Assembly: GCA_036946625.1 (NCBI GenBank)
Contig: JAQIIU010000003.1
Coordinates: 1,687,001 to 1,751,000 of the forward strand
Length of the DNA stretch: 64,000 nt
Reading direction: 5' to 3'
Source: Methylorubrum populi
GTDB taxonomy: Bacteria > Pseudomonadota > Alphaproteobacteria > Rhizobiales > Beijerinckiaceae
Both the position numbers and the translations under genes were made by a program. The stretch's first letter is position 1. Each line of letters opens with the position of its first letter. Under the pieces are notes generated by a model. The model did not search any database, was not told where the DNA came from, and saw nothing but the letters and a program-made list of their open reading frames with translations. Shown here in pieces: positions 17,956 through 27,614 of this stretch.

Positions 17956-19326
17956 TCAGGGGCCGATCCCGAGCGACTTCAGCTTACGGTGCAGCGCCGA
18001 GCGCTCCATGCCGATGAATTCGGCCGTGCGGGAGATGTTGCCCGAGAAGCGGGCGATCTGAGCGACGAGATACTCCCGCTCGAAGATTTCGCGGGCCTCG
18101 CGCAGGGCGAGGCTCATCAGCTTCTCGCCGCCGGCACCGGTCGGCGTCGTCGGCACCAGCGCGCCGATCTCGGTCGGCAGCATCTCGGAGGTGACGTCCT
18201 GCTCCGGATCGCTCTGGGTCAGGATCATCAGCCGCTCGACGTTGTTGCGCAACTGACGGACGTTGCCGGGCCAATCGTGCGATTGCAGCACCGCCATCGC
18301 ATCCTCGGCGATGCGCCGCCGCGGCAGGCCGGTGGCCGCCGAGATCTGCTCCATGAAGAAGGCGATCAGTTCCGGCACGTCCTCGCGCCGCTCGGCCAAC
18401 GAGGGGATGCGGATCGGCACCACCGAGAGGCGGTGGAACAGGTCCTCGCGGAACCGCCCGGCGCCGATCTCCTCCGTGAGATCACGCGAGGAGGAGGAGA
18501 TGATGCGCACGTCGACATGGACGCGGGCCGTGCCGCCGACGCGCTGGAAGTTCTGATCGACGAGAACGCGCAGGATACGGCTCTGCGTTTCCTTGGGCAT
18601 GTCGGCGACTTCGTCGATGTAGAGGGAGCCGCCATGGGCTTCCTCCAGGGCGCCGACCCGTCGCATCCGGCCCTCGCCCCCTTCGACGCCGAACAGCTCG
18701 GCCTCCATCGTCTCGGGCGTGATCGTCGCCGCGTTGATGACGACGAAGGGCCCGCTCGCCCGCGAGGAGGCTGCGTGCAGGGTGCGCGCCGACAGTTCCT
18801 TGCCGGCACCCGGGGCGCCTGAGATCATCACGCGGGCGTTGGTCGGCGCCACGCGCTCGATGGTCTGGCGCAACTGGTTGACCGCCACCGAGCCGCCGAC
18901 GATGCGGCTCGCCTGACCCGAGCGCACCTTGAGGTCGCGCACCTCGCGCTTCAGGCGCGAGGCTTCGAGCGCCCGCTCGGCGACGAGGATCAGCCGGTCG
19001 GCCTTGAACGGCTTCTCGATGAAGTCGTAGGCGCCCGATTTGATCGCCGCCACCGCGGTCTCGATGTTGCCGTGGCCCGAGATCATCACCACCGGCAGGT
19101 CCGGGTGCCCGGCCTTGATCAGGTCGAGCACCTGCAAGCCGTCGAGGCGCGAGCCCTGGAGCCAGATGTCGAGGAAGACGAGGTGGGGCCGGCGCGACTC
19201 GATCGCGGCCAGGGCCTCGTCGGAGCCGGCGGCGGTGCGGGTGCGGTGCCCCTCGTCGTCCAGGATACCCGCGACGAGATCGCGGATGTCGGCTTCGTCG
19301 TCGACGATCAGGATATCGGCGCTCAT
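17956..19326 (-). CDS. ntrX: Response regulator NtrX
   Basis: 456 residues. The receiver domain (1-120) has the acidic pair DD at 9-10, phospho-acceptor Asp53 in FLDIW and the conserved Lys105. The AAA+ domain follows with Walker A GAPGAGKE (170-177) and Walker B LYIDEV (235-240). Between ELFG (210-213) and GALEEAHGG (225-233) the sigma-54-contacting GAFTGA loop is absent, as known for alphaproteobacterial NtrX, so it is unlikely to activate sigma-54 conventionally. A Fis-type helix-turn-helix ends the protein. The start overlaps the ntrY stop by 4 bases (ATGA), implying translational coupling. Confidence 0.95.
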   Translation of the reverse strand: MSADILIVDDEADIRDLVAGILDDEGHRTRTAAGSDEALAAIESRRPHLVFLDIWLQGSRLDGLQVLDLIKAGHPDLPVVMISGHGNIETAVAAIKSGAYDFIEKPFKADRLILVAERALEASRLKREVRDLKVRSGQASRIVGGSVAVNQLRQTIERVAPTNARVMISGAPGAGKELSARTLHAASSRASGPFVVINAATITPETMEAELFGVEGGEGRMRRVGALEEAHGGSLYIDEVADMPKETQSRILRVLVDQNFQRVGGTARVHVDVRIISSSSRDLTEEIGAGRFREDLFHRLSVVPIRIPSLAERREDVPELIAFFMEQISAATGLPRRRIAEDAMAVLQSHDWPGNVRQLRNNVERLMILTQSDPEQDVTSEMLPTEIGALVPTTPTGAGGEKLMSLALREAREIFEREYLVAQIARFSGNISRTAEFIGMERSALHRKLKSLGIGP

Positions 19327-21734
19327 GGCTGCATCTCCGCGACGCGTCGCGCTTCCATGGCGTCCTCCGTGTTCTTGTCCATCGTTGTCCCGTCACGCGC
19401 GTCCGACGCCGCGGAGCGCCGATGCGCTCCTCCGTCACCGGGCTCGGCCGTCCGTCCGGCCCCGTTCCCGCCGTCCTGCCCGATTTCCCGCGGCAGCCGC
19501 ATGCGGACCTGTCCGCCGCGTCCCTGCGGGTTGTCGTTCAGCTCGATGCCCCCGCCATGCTCTTCGAGCACCTTGGAAACGATCGCGAGTCCGAGGCCCG
19601 TCCCGCCCTCGCGGGTCGTCATATAGGGTTCGAGCAGGCGCTGGCGCCCCTCCGCCGGGAAGCCTTTTCCGTTGTCGGTGACCTCGACCACGACGAAGGC
19701 GTCCTCGGCAAGCAGCCGCAGCGCGACCCGGCCCTGCCCGCCGTCAGCGGTCAGAACGGCCTCGGGCACCGCCTGCACGGCCTCGACGGCGTTCTTCAGG
19801 ATGTTGGTCAGCGCCTGGGAGAACAGCCGGACGTCGAAGGCGGCGACCACGCGGCCCTTCTCGTCGGCGCCCACCGTCTCGAACGGGAAATCCATGTCGG
19901 GATGGGCCATGCGCAGCATGAACAGGTTCTGCCGGGCGATCTCGGCCAGATCCTGCTGCGTGATCGCGGGCTTGGGCATCCGGGCGAAGGAGGAGAACTC
20001 GTCCACCATCCGCTTGATCTCGTCCACCTGCCGCACGATCGTGGCGGTGCATTGCTCGAACACGTCCTTGTCGGTCGTGATCACTTTTCCGTACTTCCGG
20101 CGAATCCGTTCGGCCGAGAGCTGGATCGGGGTCAGCGGATTCTTGATCTCGTGGGCGATGCGCCGGGCCACGTCGGCCCAGGCGGAGGTGCGCTGGGCGG
20201 TGACGAGATCGGTGATGTCGTCGAGCGTCACCACGTAGCCGCGGGCCTCCCCTTGCGCCTGTTCGCTCGTCACCCGCACGGCGATGGTGCGCTCGCGGCC
20301 CCCGCGCACCAGTTGGATCTGCTGCTGCAGCGCGCGCTGCCGCCCCTCGGCTTCCGGGAACAGCGCGGCGATCTCCGGCACGACGTTCGTGAGAGCCTGG
20401 CCGACCAGTTCCCTGGCCGTGAGACCGAGGGTGCGCTCGGCGCCCGGGTTGGCGATGGTGATGACCCCGTCCGCATCGACGCCGAGCACGCCCGGCGAGA
20501 CGCCCGAGAGCACGGCCTCGGTGAAGCGGCGGCGGCGGTCGATCAGGTCGTTGGCCGCCCGCAGGCCATCGTGCTGACGGCGCAGCTCCAGCGTCATGGT
20601 GTTGAAGCTCTCGCCGAGATGGGCAAGGTCCCCGTCGGACTTGCGCGCCGGCACGCGGGCGTAAAAATTGCCGGCGGCGACCTCGTCGGCGGCGTTGATG
20701 AGCCGGCGGATCGGGGCGACGAAGCGGTTGGCGAAGTTCAGCCCGAACCACACCGCCGAGAGCAGGGTGATCAGCGCGATCAGGATGAAGACCGAGGCGA
20801 AGGCGATCTGCACGTAGCGGCGCAGTTCGTCGAAGGTGAGGTACTCGGCCGCCGCGGCCCGGGCGACGCCGGGGAAGTCGATGGCGAGTTGGCTCACCTC
20901 CCGCTGCACCAGCAGCACGGCGTTGTCGTAGGCCGGCATCCGCAGGAGCGCGGCGAAGACCCGGCCCTCGTTGGGCAGCAGGCAGATCGGGTCGCTCGAC
21001 TTCGCGGCATCCTCGAAGGCCGCCGCCGAGGGCAGGCGGGTCTGTTTCAGCACGTCGATGTTGGCCCGCGCCACCACCTCGTTCGGCCCGCGCATGATCT
21101 TGGCGATCGGCAGGCCCAGCGCCTGGGCGCGGGTCGTCATGAAGCCCTCGAACCACTCGCGGTTCACGTCGAAGTTCGGGCGCGCGCGGGTGAGGTCGTC
21201 GGTGAGGATGCGGATCTCGCGGGCGAGCGACTGGCAGTGGTTCTCCTGGTAGGCGTCCGCCACCTGCACGGATTTCAGCACCACGTCGCGGACCCGGTCG
21301 GTGAAGCCGAGCGAGAGGCCGATGTCGATCGTCACCGAGGCGACGATGGCGAGCAGGATCGTCGGCAGGATCGCGATCAAGCTGAACAGGCCGACGATGC
21401 GGGTGTGCAGCCGCGCCACGGCGGCGTGGGTGCGCCGGGCATGCAGGAAGACCCGCGCCTCCCAGGCGATCACGACGACGAGAGCCAGCACCAGGGCGGC
21501 GTTGACCGAGAGCAGCGTGACGCCGGTGGCGGGCGTGCGCGTGATGCGGATGATGCCGGCCAGGATCAGGAAGGTGAGCGTGGCCGAGATCAGCGCCGTG
21601 ACGACCACCGCCGCCCCGATCCAGCCGGGGCCGCGCGGGGGCGAGTCGAACCGACGCACGATCCCATCCGCGCCGTCCCGCTCGGACGAGGCGTCGGACG
21701 GCGCTGTTCGGGGACGTCGCGACAGGAGCGGCAT
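19323..21734 (-). CDS. ntrY: Sensor histidine kinase NtrY
   Basis: 803-residue membrane kinase that partners NtrX and senses nitrogen or redox status in alphaproteobacteria. Hydrophobic segments at about 35-60, 68-90 and 105-125 precede a periplasmic loop of roughly 190 residues and another membrane segment near 320, then HAMP, PAS and HisKA domains. The phospho-acceptor is His528 in RIAHEIKNPLTP; ATP-binding motifs are NILKNAVEAV (N box), DNGKGF (G1) and GGTGLGLAI (G2). I use the ATG at 21734; the frame stays open further upstream but that sequence is not kinase-like. The last 50 residues are polar. Confidence 0.94.
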   Translation of the reverse strand: MPLLSRRPRTAPSDASSERDGADGIVRRFDSPPRGPGWIGAAVVVTALISATLTFLILAGIIRITRTPATGVTLLSVNAALVLALVVVIAWEARVFLHARRTHAAVARLHTRIVGLFSLIAILPTILLAIVASVTIDIGLSLGFTDRVRDVVLKSVQVADAYQENHCQSLAREIRILTDDLTRARPNFDVNREWFEGFMTTRAQALGLPIAKIMRGPNEVVARANIDVLKQTRLPSAAAFEDAAKSSDPICLLPNEGRVFAALLRMPAYDNAVLLVQREVSQLAIDFPGVARAAAAEYLTFDELRRYVQIAFASVFILIALITLLSAVWFGLNFANRFVAPIRRLINAADEVAAGNFYARVPARKSDGDLAHLGESFNTMTLELRRQHDGLRAANDLIDRRRRFTEAVLSGVSPGVLGVDADGVITIANPGAERTLGLTARELVGQALTNVVPEIAALFPEAEGRQRALQQQIQLVRGGRERTIAVRVTSEQAQGEARGYVVTLDDITDLVTAQRTSAWADVARRIAHEIKNPLTPIQLSAERIRRKYGKVITTDKDVFEQCTATIVRQVDEIKRMVDEFSSFARMPKPAITQQDLAEIARQNLFMLRMAHPDMDFPFETVGADEKGRVVAAFDVRLFSQALTNILKNAVEAVQAVPEAVLTADGGQGRVALRLLAEDAFVVVEVTDNGKGFPAEGRQRLLEPYMTTREGGTGLGLAIVSKVLEEHGGGIELNDNPQGRGGQVRMRLPREIGQDGGNGAGRTAEPGDGGAHRRSAASDARDGTTMDKNTEDAMEARRVAEMQP

Positions 21735-21944
21735 GGCTGATGCGGGGCCACAACAGTGTGGCGAAATTAATACGAAACGGCCCAGCTTCCGCGCCGGCTC
21801 ATGCGGCCAGCGTCCCCAACGGCGCAGATCGCGGAACCGGCGCCCGTCAGGGAATCGTACCGTCACGCTCTCCGTGAGCCGCCCGGCGGCATCGACCCGC
21901 AGGGCCTCGGGTCGCTCCAGCTCGTCGGCGCGCTCGAGCGCCGC

Positions 21945-22065
21945 TCATCGGCACCGGTTCGCCGCCGCCGAAGGCGCGCCACCATTGCATCTCAGGGCGG
22001 CGATGACGAGCGCCTTGCCCGCGCCGGTCGAGCGCGGTGCGCTGGTACTCGCGAAGGCGCAGCAT
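21945..22065 (-). pseudogene. Possible scrambled remnant of a superfamily II helicase
   Basis: Reading from 22065, the minus strand encodes LRLREYQRTALD, resembling the entry motif of DEAD/DEAH restriction-type helicases. In the next frame follows TGAGKALVIAAL, like a Walker A motif, and then, back in the first frame, WWRAFGGGEP, which in intact helicases would sit between these two. The pieces are short, in two frames and apparently out of order. This is suggestive, not proven; chance similarity in GC-rich sequence is the alternative. Confidence 0.3.
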
Positions 22066-22250
22066 GGCGCGCCTTTACCGAGGCGCGGCCGTGGAGAACA
22101 GAGGGGAAACGCAGCTTCTTCCGGCCCGGTCGCGCTCTGGATTGTACGTTGGGTTTGTCGGTCTTTTCCGGCGACGGAACCGGAGCGACAACGGGAGGGC
22201 CGCCGGCGGGATCGCTTCTGGATCGACTGCGAGGTCGCAAGCAATCTTGA

Positions 22251-23337
<1,087 letters not shown>

Positions 23338-23371
23338 TCGCTTCGCGGCCGCTCGCGATGACGGAGGGGGG
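23338..23371. repeat. Half copy of the GCGATGACG palindromic repeat
   Basis: The sequence TCGCTTCGCGGCCGCTCGCG followed by ATGACGG matches the right half of the repeats at 15.6-15.9 kb. Its left half is missing and the IS110 element occupies that side, as if the element interrupted or replaced it. Confidence 0.5.
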
Positions 23372-23474
23372 CGAAACCCGAAGCGATCGATCGGAAATGA
23401 TATCATATACCGCGACTCGGAAGGAATCCTGTTTTTGGGTTTGCGAGTGCGGGTTTGCGTGATTCCATGTGGAG

Positions 23475-24553
23475 ATGGCAGGGCTGATTCTGTCTCCCAC
23501 GGACCGGGCGCATTTCCTGGCGCTGATGCGGCGCCAACTCAACAGTGCGGTGCACCGGCGGTTGAACGTACTGCTGTTGCTCGACGACGGCTGGATGCCG
23601 GCCCGGATCGCCGCGGCGCTGTACCTCGACGCGAGCACGGTGGCCGAACACCGCACCCTCTACTTTGAGCGCGGCCGGGCCGGCGTGGAGAGCTTGGCCT
23701 ACGCGGGACGGGTCTCGCGCCTGTCGGCCGTTCAGCGGGCTGCCCTGTCAGACTGGATCGCCGCCGCGGTGCCTCAGACGGCCAAGGCCGTGTGCGCCCA
23801 GGTCGAGGCGGCCTTCGGCCTCGTCTACGCTCCGCATGCCATGGCCCGCCTGCTCGGGCAGATGGGCTTCGTGTTCAAGAAGCCCAAATCCGTGCCGGCC
23901 AAGGCGGATGCTCTCATCCAGCAGGCCTTCCTCGACGCCACGCTGGCCCCGCTGATGCAAGCGGCCGGGCCGGACGCGCCGCTCGACTTCGTCGACGGCT
24001 GCCACCCCTCCTACACGGGTCGGCCTGCGCACGGCTGGATCCGGCGGGGCGCCACCGTCGAACTGAAATCCAACCATGCGAACTGAAATCCAACCATGGC
24101 CGCACCCGGCTCAACCTCAACGGTGCTCTCTCTTGGCCGGATCGCAGCCTGATCCACCATCAGGAGGAGAAGATCACCAGCGCGGCGATGATCCGCCTGT
24201 TCGAGACCCTCGCGGCCTGCCATCCGGCGGCCGAGAGCGTCACCGTCGTGCTCGACAACGCCCGCTACAATCGCTCGCGCGAACTGAGGACGGGGCGCGA
24301 CCAGCCTGACGGTCGCCTGCGGCTGGTCTATCTGCCGTCCTACGCGCCCAACCTGAACCTGATCGAGCGATTCTGGCACTTCATGAAGCGCAAGGTGCTG
24401 TTCAACAAGGCCTACGCCAAGTTCGCGCTGTTCAAGCAGGCCTTCGACGACTTCTTCCAACGCTTGCACGAGCACCAGGCCGACTTGGTCAGCCTCATCA
24501 CGGACCGCTTCCACCTCATCGGACAGACCAAAACCGGGATGCTATCCGCGTAG
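23475..24553 (+). pseudogene. IS630-family transposase broken by a 20-bp duplication
   Basis: The N-terminal part (helix-turn-helix with RIAAALYLDASTVAEH, then DFVDGCHPSY holding the first catalytic Asp) is in one frame and ends prematurely at 24086. The C-terminal part (VVLDNARYN with the second Asp, APNLNLIERFW with the Glu) continues in another frame to 24553. The lesion is visible: 20 bases at 24059-24078 are repeated exactly at 24079-24098. Removing one copy restores a continuous DDE transposase of about 350 residues. The catalytic residues are otherwise intact, suggesting recent inactivation. A GTG two codons before the ATG is also possible. Confidence 0.9.
24059..24098. repeat. Exact 20-bp tandem duplication in the IS630 transposase
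   Basis: Two adjacent identical copies of a 20-base unit beginning CGAACTGAAA. As 20 is not a multiple of 3 it shifts the frame of the transposase gene. Confidence 0.97.
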
Positions 24554-24684
24554 AGGTATACCAGCCGGCGATGATCCCGCTCATCGCCGGTTGCCCGCGC
24601 GAAGGCGCGGCGGCGGGCGTCCGCCGGCAGGCAGCTCGGTATGAGCCACGCCCGGTCGCATCGCGATCGGGCGTGGCGCTCGGA

Positions 24685-25443
24685 TCAGCGCGCGGCGCGA
24701 ACCGTCGCCGTCGGCTTCGCCTCGGGATGGGCGTCGGGCTGCGGAGCGGCCACGCCGGAGACGTAGGGCGTGTCCTTCAGCGCGATCGTCAGCACGAGCG
24801 AGAGCAGCGCCAGCAGGGCGGCGAAGGCCGCCGGGAACAGGAAGGCCCGCTCGCCGTACCAGCCGTGGAGGAAGCCGCCGACCACCGCGCCGGTGCTGAG
24901 CGCCCCCCAGAGCGGCGCCTGCAGCCAGAAGGACGGCGCCGGCTTGTGCAGGATCAGGTTGGCCACGCCCGCGCCGAAGCGCACCACGGTGCCGGTGACG
25001 TAGGTGATGGCGAGGCTGCGGCCCGCCTCGTCCTGCAGCGTCGCGTTCTGGATGCCGAGCGCCAGAACGATCGGGTAGGCGTGCAGCGGGAAGGCGGTGG
25101 TCCCGAACGGGACGAACAGGCCGATGGCGAACAGAACCGCCTGGATGATCAGCAGCACCGAGAGCCGGTAGCGGCCGGCCCATGCGGCGATCAGCGTGCC
25201 GATGCAGGCGCCGAAGCAGAACAGGGCGATCACGCTGGCGAACCGGGTGGTGCCCTCCCAATCGAAGCCCGCCACGGCCGCGCCGAAGCGCGTGGTGTTG
25301 CCGCTCATGAACGACATGAAGAGCTGCGAGAATTCGAGGAAGCCGATCGAGTCGGCGGCGCCGGCGATGCCCGCCAGCATCAGCGCGATGGGCACCCGCG
25401 TCACCGGACTCGCCGGAAAGGCCTTGTTCGACTCGTCAGCCAT
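24685..25443 (-). CDS. DUF1275 (YoaK-type) membrane protein, second copy
   Basis: 252 residues with about six membrane segments and the DUF1275 layout: LAGIAGAADSIGFL, the FMSGNTTR motif, LGIQNAT and a following AITYVTGTVVRFG. It is a clear paralogue of the 2623-3333 protein but longer, with a polar Pro/Ala-rich C-terminal tail of about 25 residues. Function of the family is not established. It flanks the IS630 element (stop 125 bases from the IS end) and is not disrupted. Confidence 0.87.
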   Translation of the reverse strand: MADESNKAFPASPVTRVPIALMLAGIAGAADSIGFLEFSQLFMSFMSGNTTRFGAAVAGFDWEGTTRFASVIALFCFGACIGTLIAAWAGRYRLSVLLIIQAVLFAIGLFVPFGTTAFPLHAYPIVLALGIQNATLQDEAGRSLAITYVTGTVVRFGAGVANLILHKPAPSFWLQAPLWGALSTGAVVGGFLHGWYGERAFLFPAAFAALLALLSLVLTIALKDTPYVSGVAAPQPDAHPEAKPTATVRAAR

Positions 25444-25484
25444 CGGTGTCTCTGATGTTGCTCCGCAGCACAACGGTAATACGG

Positions 25485-26459
25485 CTATCCGGCCGCGTCC
25501 ATTGCAACGCTTTCGATCAAGTGTTTGTGTAGGATTAGAATCCGCCCCGGCACGTCTGAACTTTTTTGGCGCCGGATCGCCGCCGGGCGCATGTCGCCGA
25601 TGGCCAGACGAGCCCGCTCGGCAGCCTGCCGCAGGTAGGCGTCGGCATGGGCGTAGCGCCCGTCGATGCCGAGCACGACGCCCGGTTCCCCGCGCGTCGG
25701 CGACTGCACCGTGAAGACGGCGAGTCCGCCGGGCCGCAGCACGCGCGCGATGCCGACGAGCACCGGCGCGAGATCCGCCAGATAGATGAAGACGTCCGCC
25801 GCCGCGATCAGATCGGCGGAGGCCTCCGGCTCCGTGCTCAGGAAGGTGACGAGGTCGGCCTCCGCCAGCCGTTCGTAGAGTCCGGTGCGGCGGGCCAGCG
25901 CGAGCATCGCCGGGGAGAGGTCGCAGCCGGCGAGCCGCCCGGTCCGCCCCGTCAGCGCTCGCGCCATCAGGCCGGTGCCGCAGCCGAGATCGAGCGCGTT
26001 CGCGAAGTGTTGCGGCGCACAAGGCAGGGCGTCGAGGGCCGCGACCATCATCGCGGGCCCGCGATAGCCGAGATCGTCCACGAGATGGCGCTCGAAGCGC
26101 GGGGCGTAGCTGTCGAACAGCGCCCGCACGTAGCCCGGCGTGATCGCCGCCAGCGCGTCGCCGCCGCCGAGCGCCGCCGCGTGCAGGCGGCTTCCCAGGG
26201 CGTCTTCCGGGTCGAGGCGGAGCGCCCGCTCGAAGGCGGCGAGCGCCGCCCGACGGTCGGCCTCGTCCCGGCTCCGGCCGTAGGCGGTCTCGCGGGCGCG
26301 GCCGAGCAGGGACCATGCGGGCGCGTAGGCCGGGGCGATCTCGAGCGCTTGGCTCGCCATCTCGGCGGCGCCCGCGGGGTCGCCCTCCGCGAGACAGGCC
26401 TCGGCATAGGCGTAGCGGCGGTCGGCGAGGAGGTCGCCGGAGGAGCGCTGGCGGGACAT
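25485..26459 (-). CDS. TPR-containing SAM-dependent methyltransferase
   Basis: 324 residues. Residues of about 10-100 form two or three TPR-like helical repeats; the rest is a class I methyltransferase with SAM motif ALDLGCGTGLMARAL (about 155-169), the acidic AGCDLSPAML loop and a LRPGGLAVFTVQ strand. The combination resembles a widespread family of putative methyltransferases of unknown substrate. It is followed closely by the DUF1275 gene (41 bases) and is divergent from the exonuclease operon, with a shared upstream region of 96 bases. Confidence 0.83.
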   Translation of the reverse strand: MSRQRSSGDLLADRRYAYAEACLAEGDPAGAAEMASQALEIAPAYAPAWSLLGRARETAYGRSRDEADRRAALAAFERALRLDPEDALGSRLHAAALGGGDALAAITPGYVRALFDSYAPRFERHLVDDLGYRGPAMMVAALDALPCAPQHFANALDLGCGTGLMARALTGRTGRLAGCDLSPAMLALARRTGLYERLAEADLVTFLSTEPEASADLIAAADVFIYLADLAPVLVGIARVLRPGGLAVFTVQSPTRGEPGVVLGIDGRYAHADAYLRQAAERARLAIGDMRPAAIRRQKSSDVPGRILILHKHLIESVAMDAAG

Positions 26460-26555
26460 CGTGCGGTGTCTCGGACGGTTTTCGCATCGGCTTTTCAGAC
26501 AAGCCGGCAGCCCCCCTTTCGGGTCGATGCTGCGATCCGCCCTATATCCCGGCCG

Positions 26556-27614
26556 ATGCCGCTGCGCGCCTCCGATCTTCTCACCCTGACCCGCGAGGGC
26601 CTCTACTGCCCGCTCGGGCGCTTCCACGTCGATCCGACCCACCCGGTCGAGCGGGCGCTGATCACCCACGGCCATGCCGACCACGCCCGGGCCGGGCACG
26701 GAACGGTGCTCGCGACGCCCGAGACCCTGCGGATCATGGCGGTGCGCTACGGCGAGGGTTTCTGCGCGACCCGCCAGGAGGCGCGGCTCGGCGAGCGGAT
26801 GCGCATCGGCGACGTCACCGTGTTCTTCGCCCCTGCCGGCCACGTGCGCGGCTCGGCCCAGATCGCCATCGAGCGGGCGGGCCAACGCATCGTCGTCTCC
26901 GGCGACTACAAGCGTGCGCCGGATCCGACCTGCCTGCCCTTCGAGGTCGTGCCCTGCGACGTGTTCATCACCGAGGCCACCTTCGGCCTGCCGGTGTTCC
27001 GCCATCCCGATACGCGGGGCGAGGTGCGCAAGCTGATCGAGTCCGTGACGCTGTTTCCCGAGCGCGCCCACGTCGTCGGCGCCTACGCCCTCGGCAAGGC
27101 GCAGCGGGTGATGGCCCTGCTGCGCGAGGAGGGCTGGGACCGCCCGATCTTCTTGCACGGGGCCATGGAGAAGCTGACGGACCTCTACAAGCGGGAGGGC
27201 GTGCCGCTCGGCGAGACGCCGAAGGTGGCCGCATCCGAGCGCAAGGACCTGCACGGCGCCATCGTGCTGTGCCCGCCCTCGTCGATCCAGGATCTCTGGT
27301 CGCGAAAGTTCCCCGATCCGGTCACCGCCTTCGCCTCCGGCTGGATGCGGGTGCGCGCCCGCGCCCGGCAGAAGGGCGTCGAACTGCCGCTCGTCATCTC
27401 CGACCACTCCGACTGGCCGGATCTCTGCCGGACGATTTCGGACACCGGTGCGGAGGAGGTCTGGGTCACGCACGGGCAGGAGGACGCGCTGGTGCACTGG
27501 TGCGGCACGCAAGGCATCCGCGCCGAGCCGCTGCACCTGCTCGGCTACGGCGACGACGGGGAGGCCGAGCCCGATCCGGGCCAAGAGCCGCACATGGAGG
27601 AGGCCTCGGCGTGA
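26556..27614 (+). CDS. DNA ligase-associated exonuclease, metallo-beta-lactamase fold
   Basis: 352-residue protein of the beta-CASP group found next to ATP-dependent ligases. The metal-binding motif THGHADHARAGH lies at about 38-49; later family features are GHVRGSAQ, VSGDYKR, TEATFGLP and the C-terminal SDHSDW. Such proteins are predicted 3'-end-processing nucleases for DNA repair. Its stop overlaps the GTG start of the ligase gene, so the pair is translationally coupled. The ligase-associated helicase and phosphoesterase that often complete this cluster are not present here. Confidence 0.9.
   Translation: MPLRASDLLTLTREGLYCPLGRFHVDPTHPVERALITHGHADHARAGHGTVLATPETLRIMAVRYGEGFCATRQEARLGERMRIGDVTVFFAPAGHVRGSAQIAIERAGQRIVVSGDYKRAPDPTCLPFEVVPCDVFITEATFGLPVFRHPDTRGEVRKLIESVTLFPERAHVVGAYALGKAQRVMALLREEGWDRPIFLHGAMEKLTDLYKREGVPLGETPKVAASERKDLHGAIVLCPPSSIQDLWSRKFPDPVTAFASGWMRVRARARQKGVELPLVISDHSDWPDLCRTISDTGAEEVWVTHGQEDALVHWCGTQGIRAEPLHLLGYGDDGEAEPDPGQEPHMEEASA

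Larger units (their letters stand above)
23406..24560 (+). mobile_element. IS630-family insertion sequence
   Basis: The ends are imperfect inverted repeats of about 35 bases: the left end reads TATACCGCGACTCGGAAGGA and the complement of the right end reads TATACCTCTACGCGGATAGC, continuing in similar agreement through a shared GTTTTTGG/GGTTTTGG block. Both ends carry TA, the usual IS630 target. The transposase gene inside is broken by a tandem duplication. Confidence 0.8.

Noticed and set aside
19422..21740. Open frame of about 770 codons antisense to ntrY
   Set aside because: Shadow of the kinase gene: composition typical of reverse-frame GC-rich codons, no motifs.
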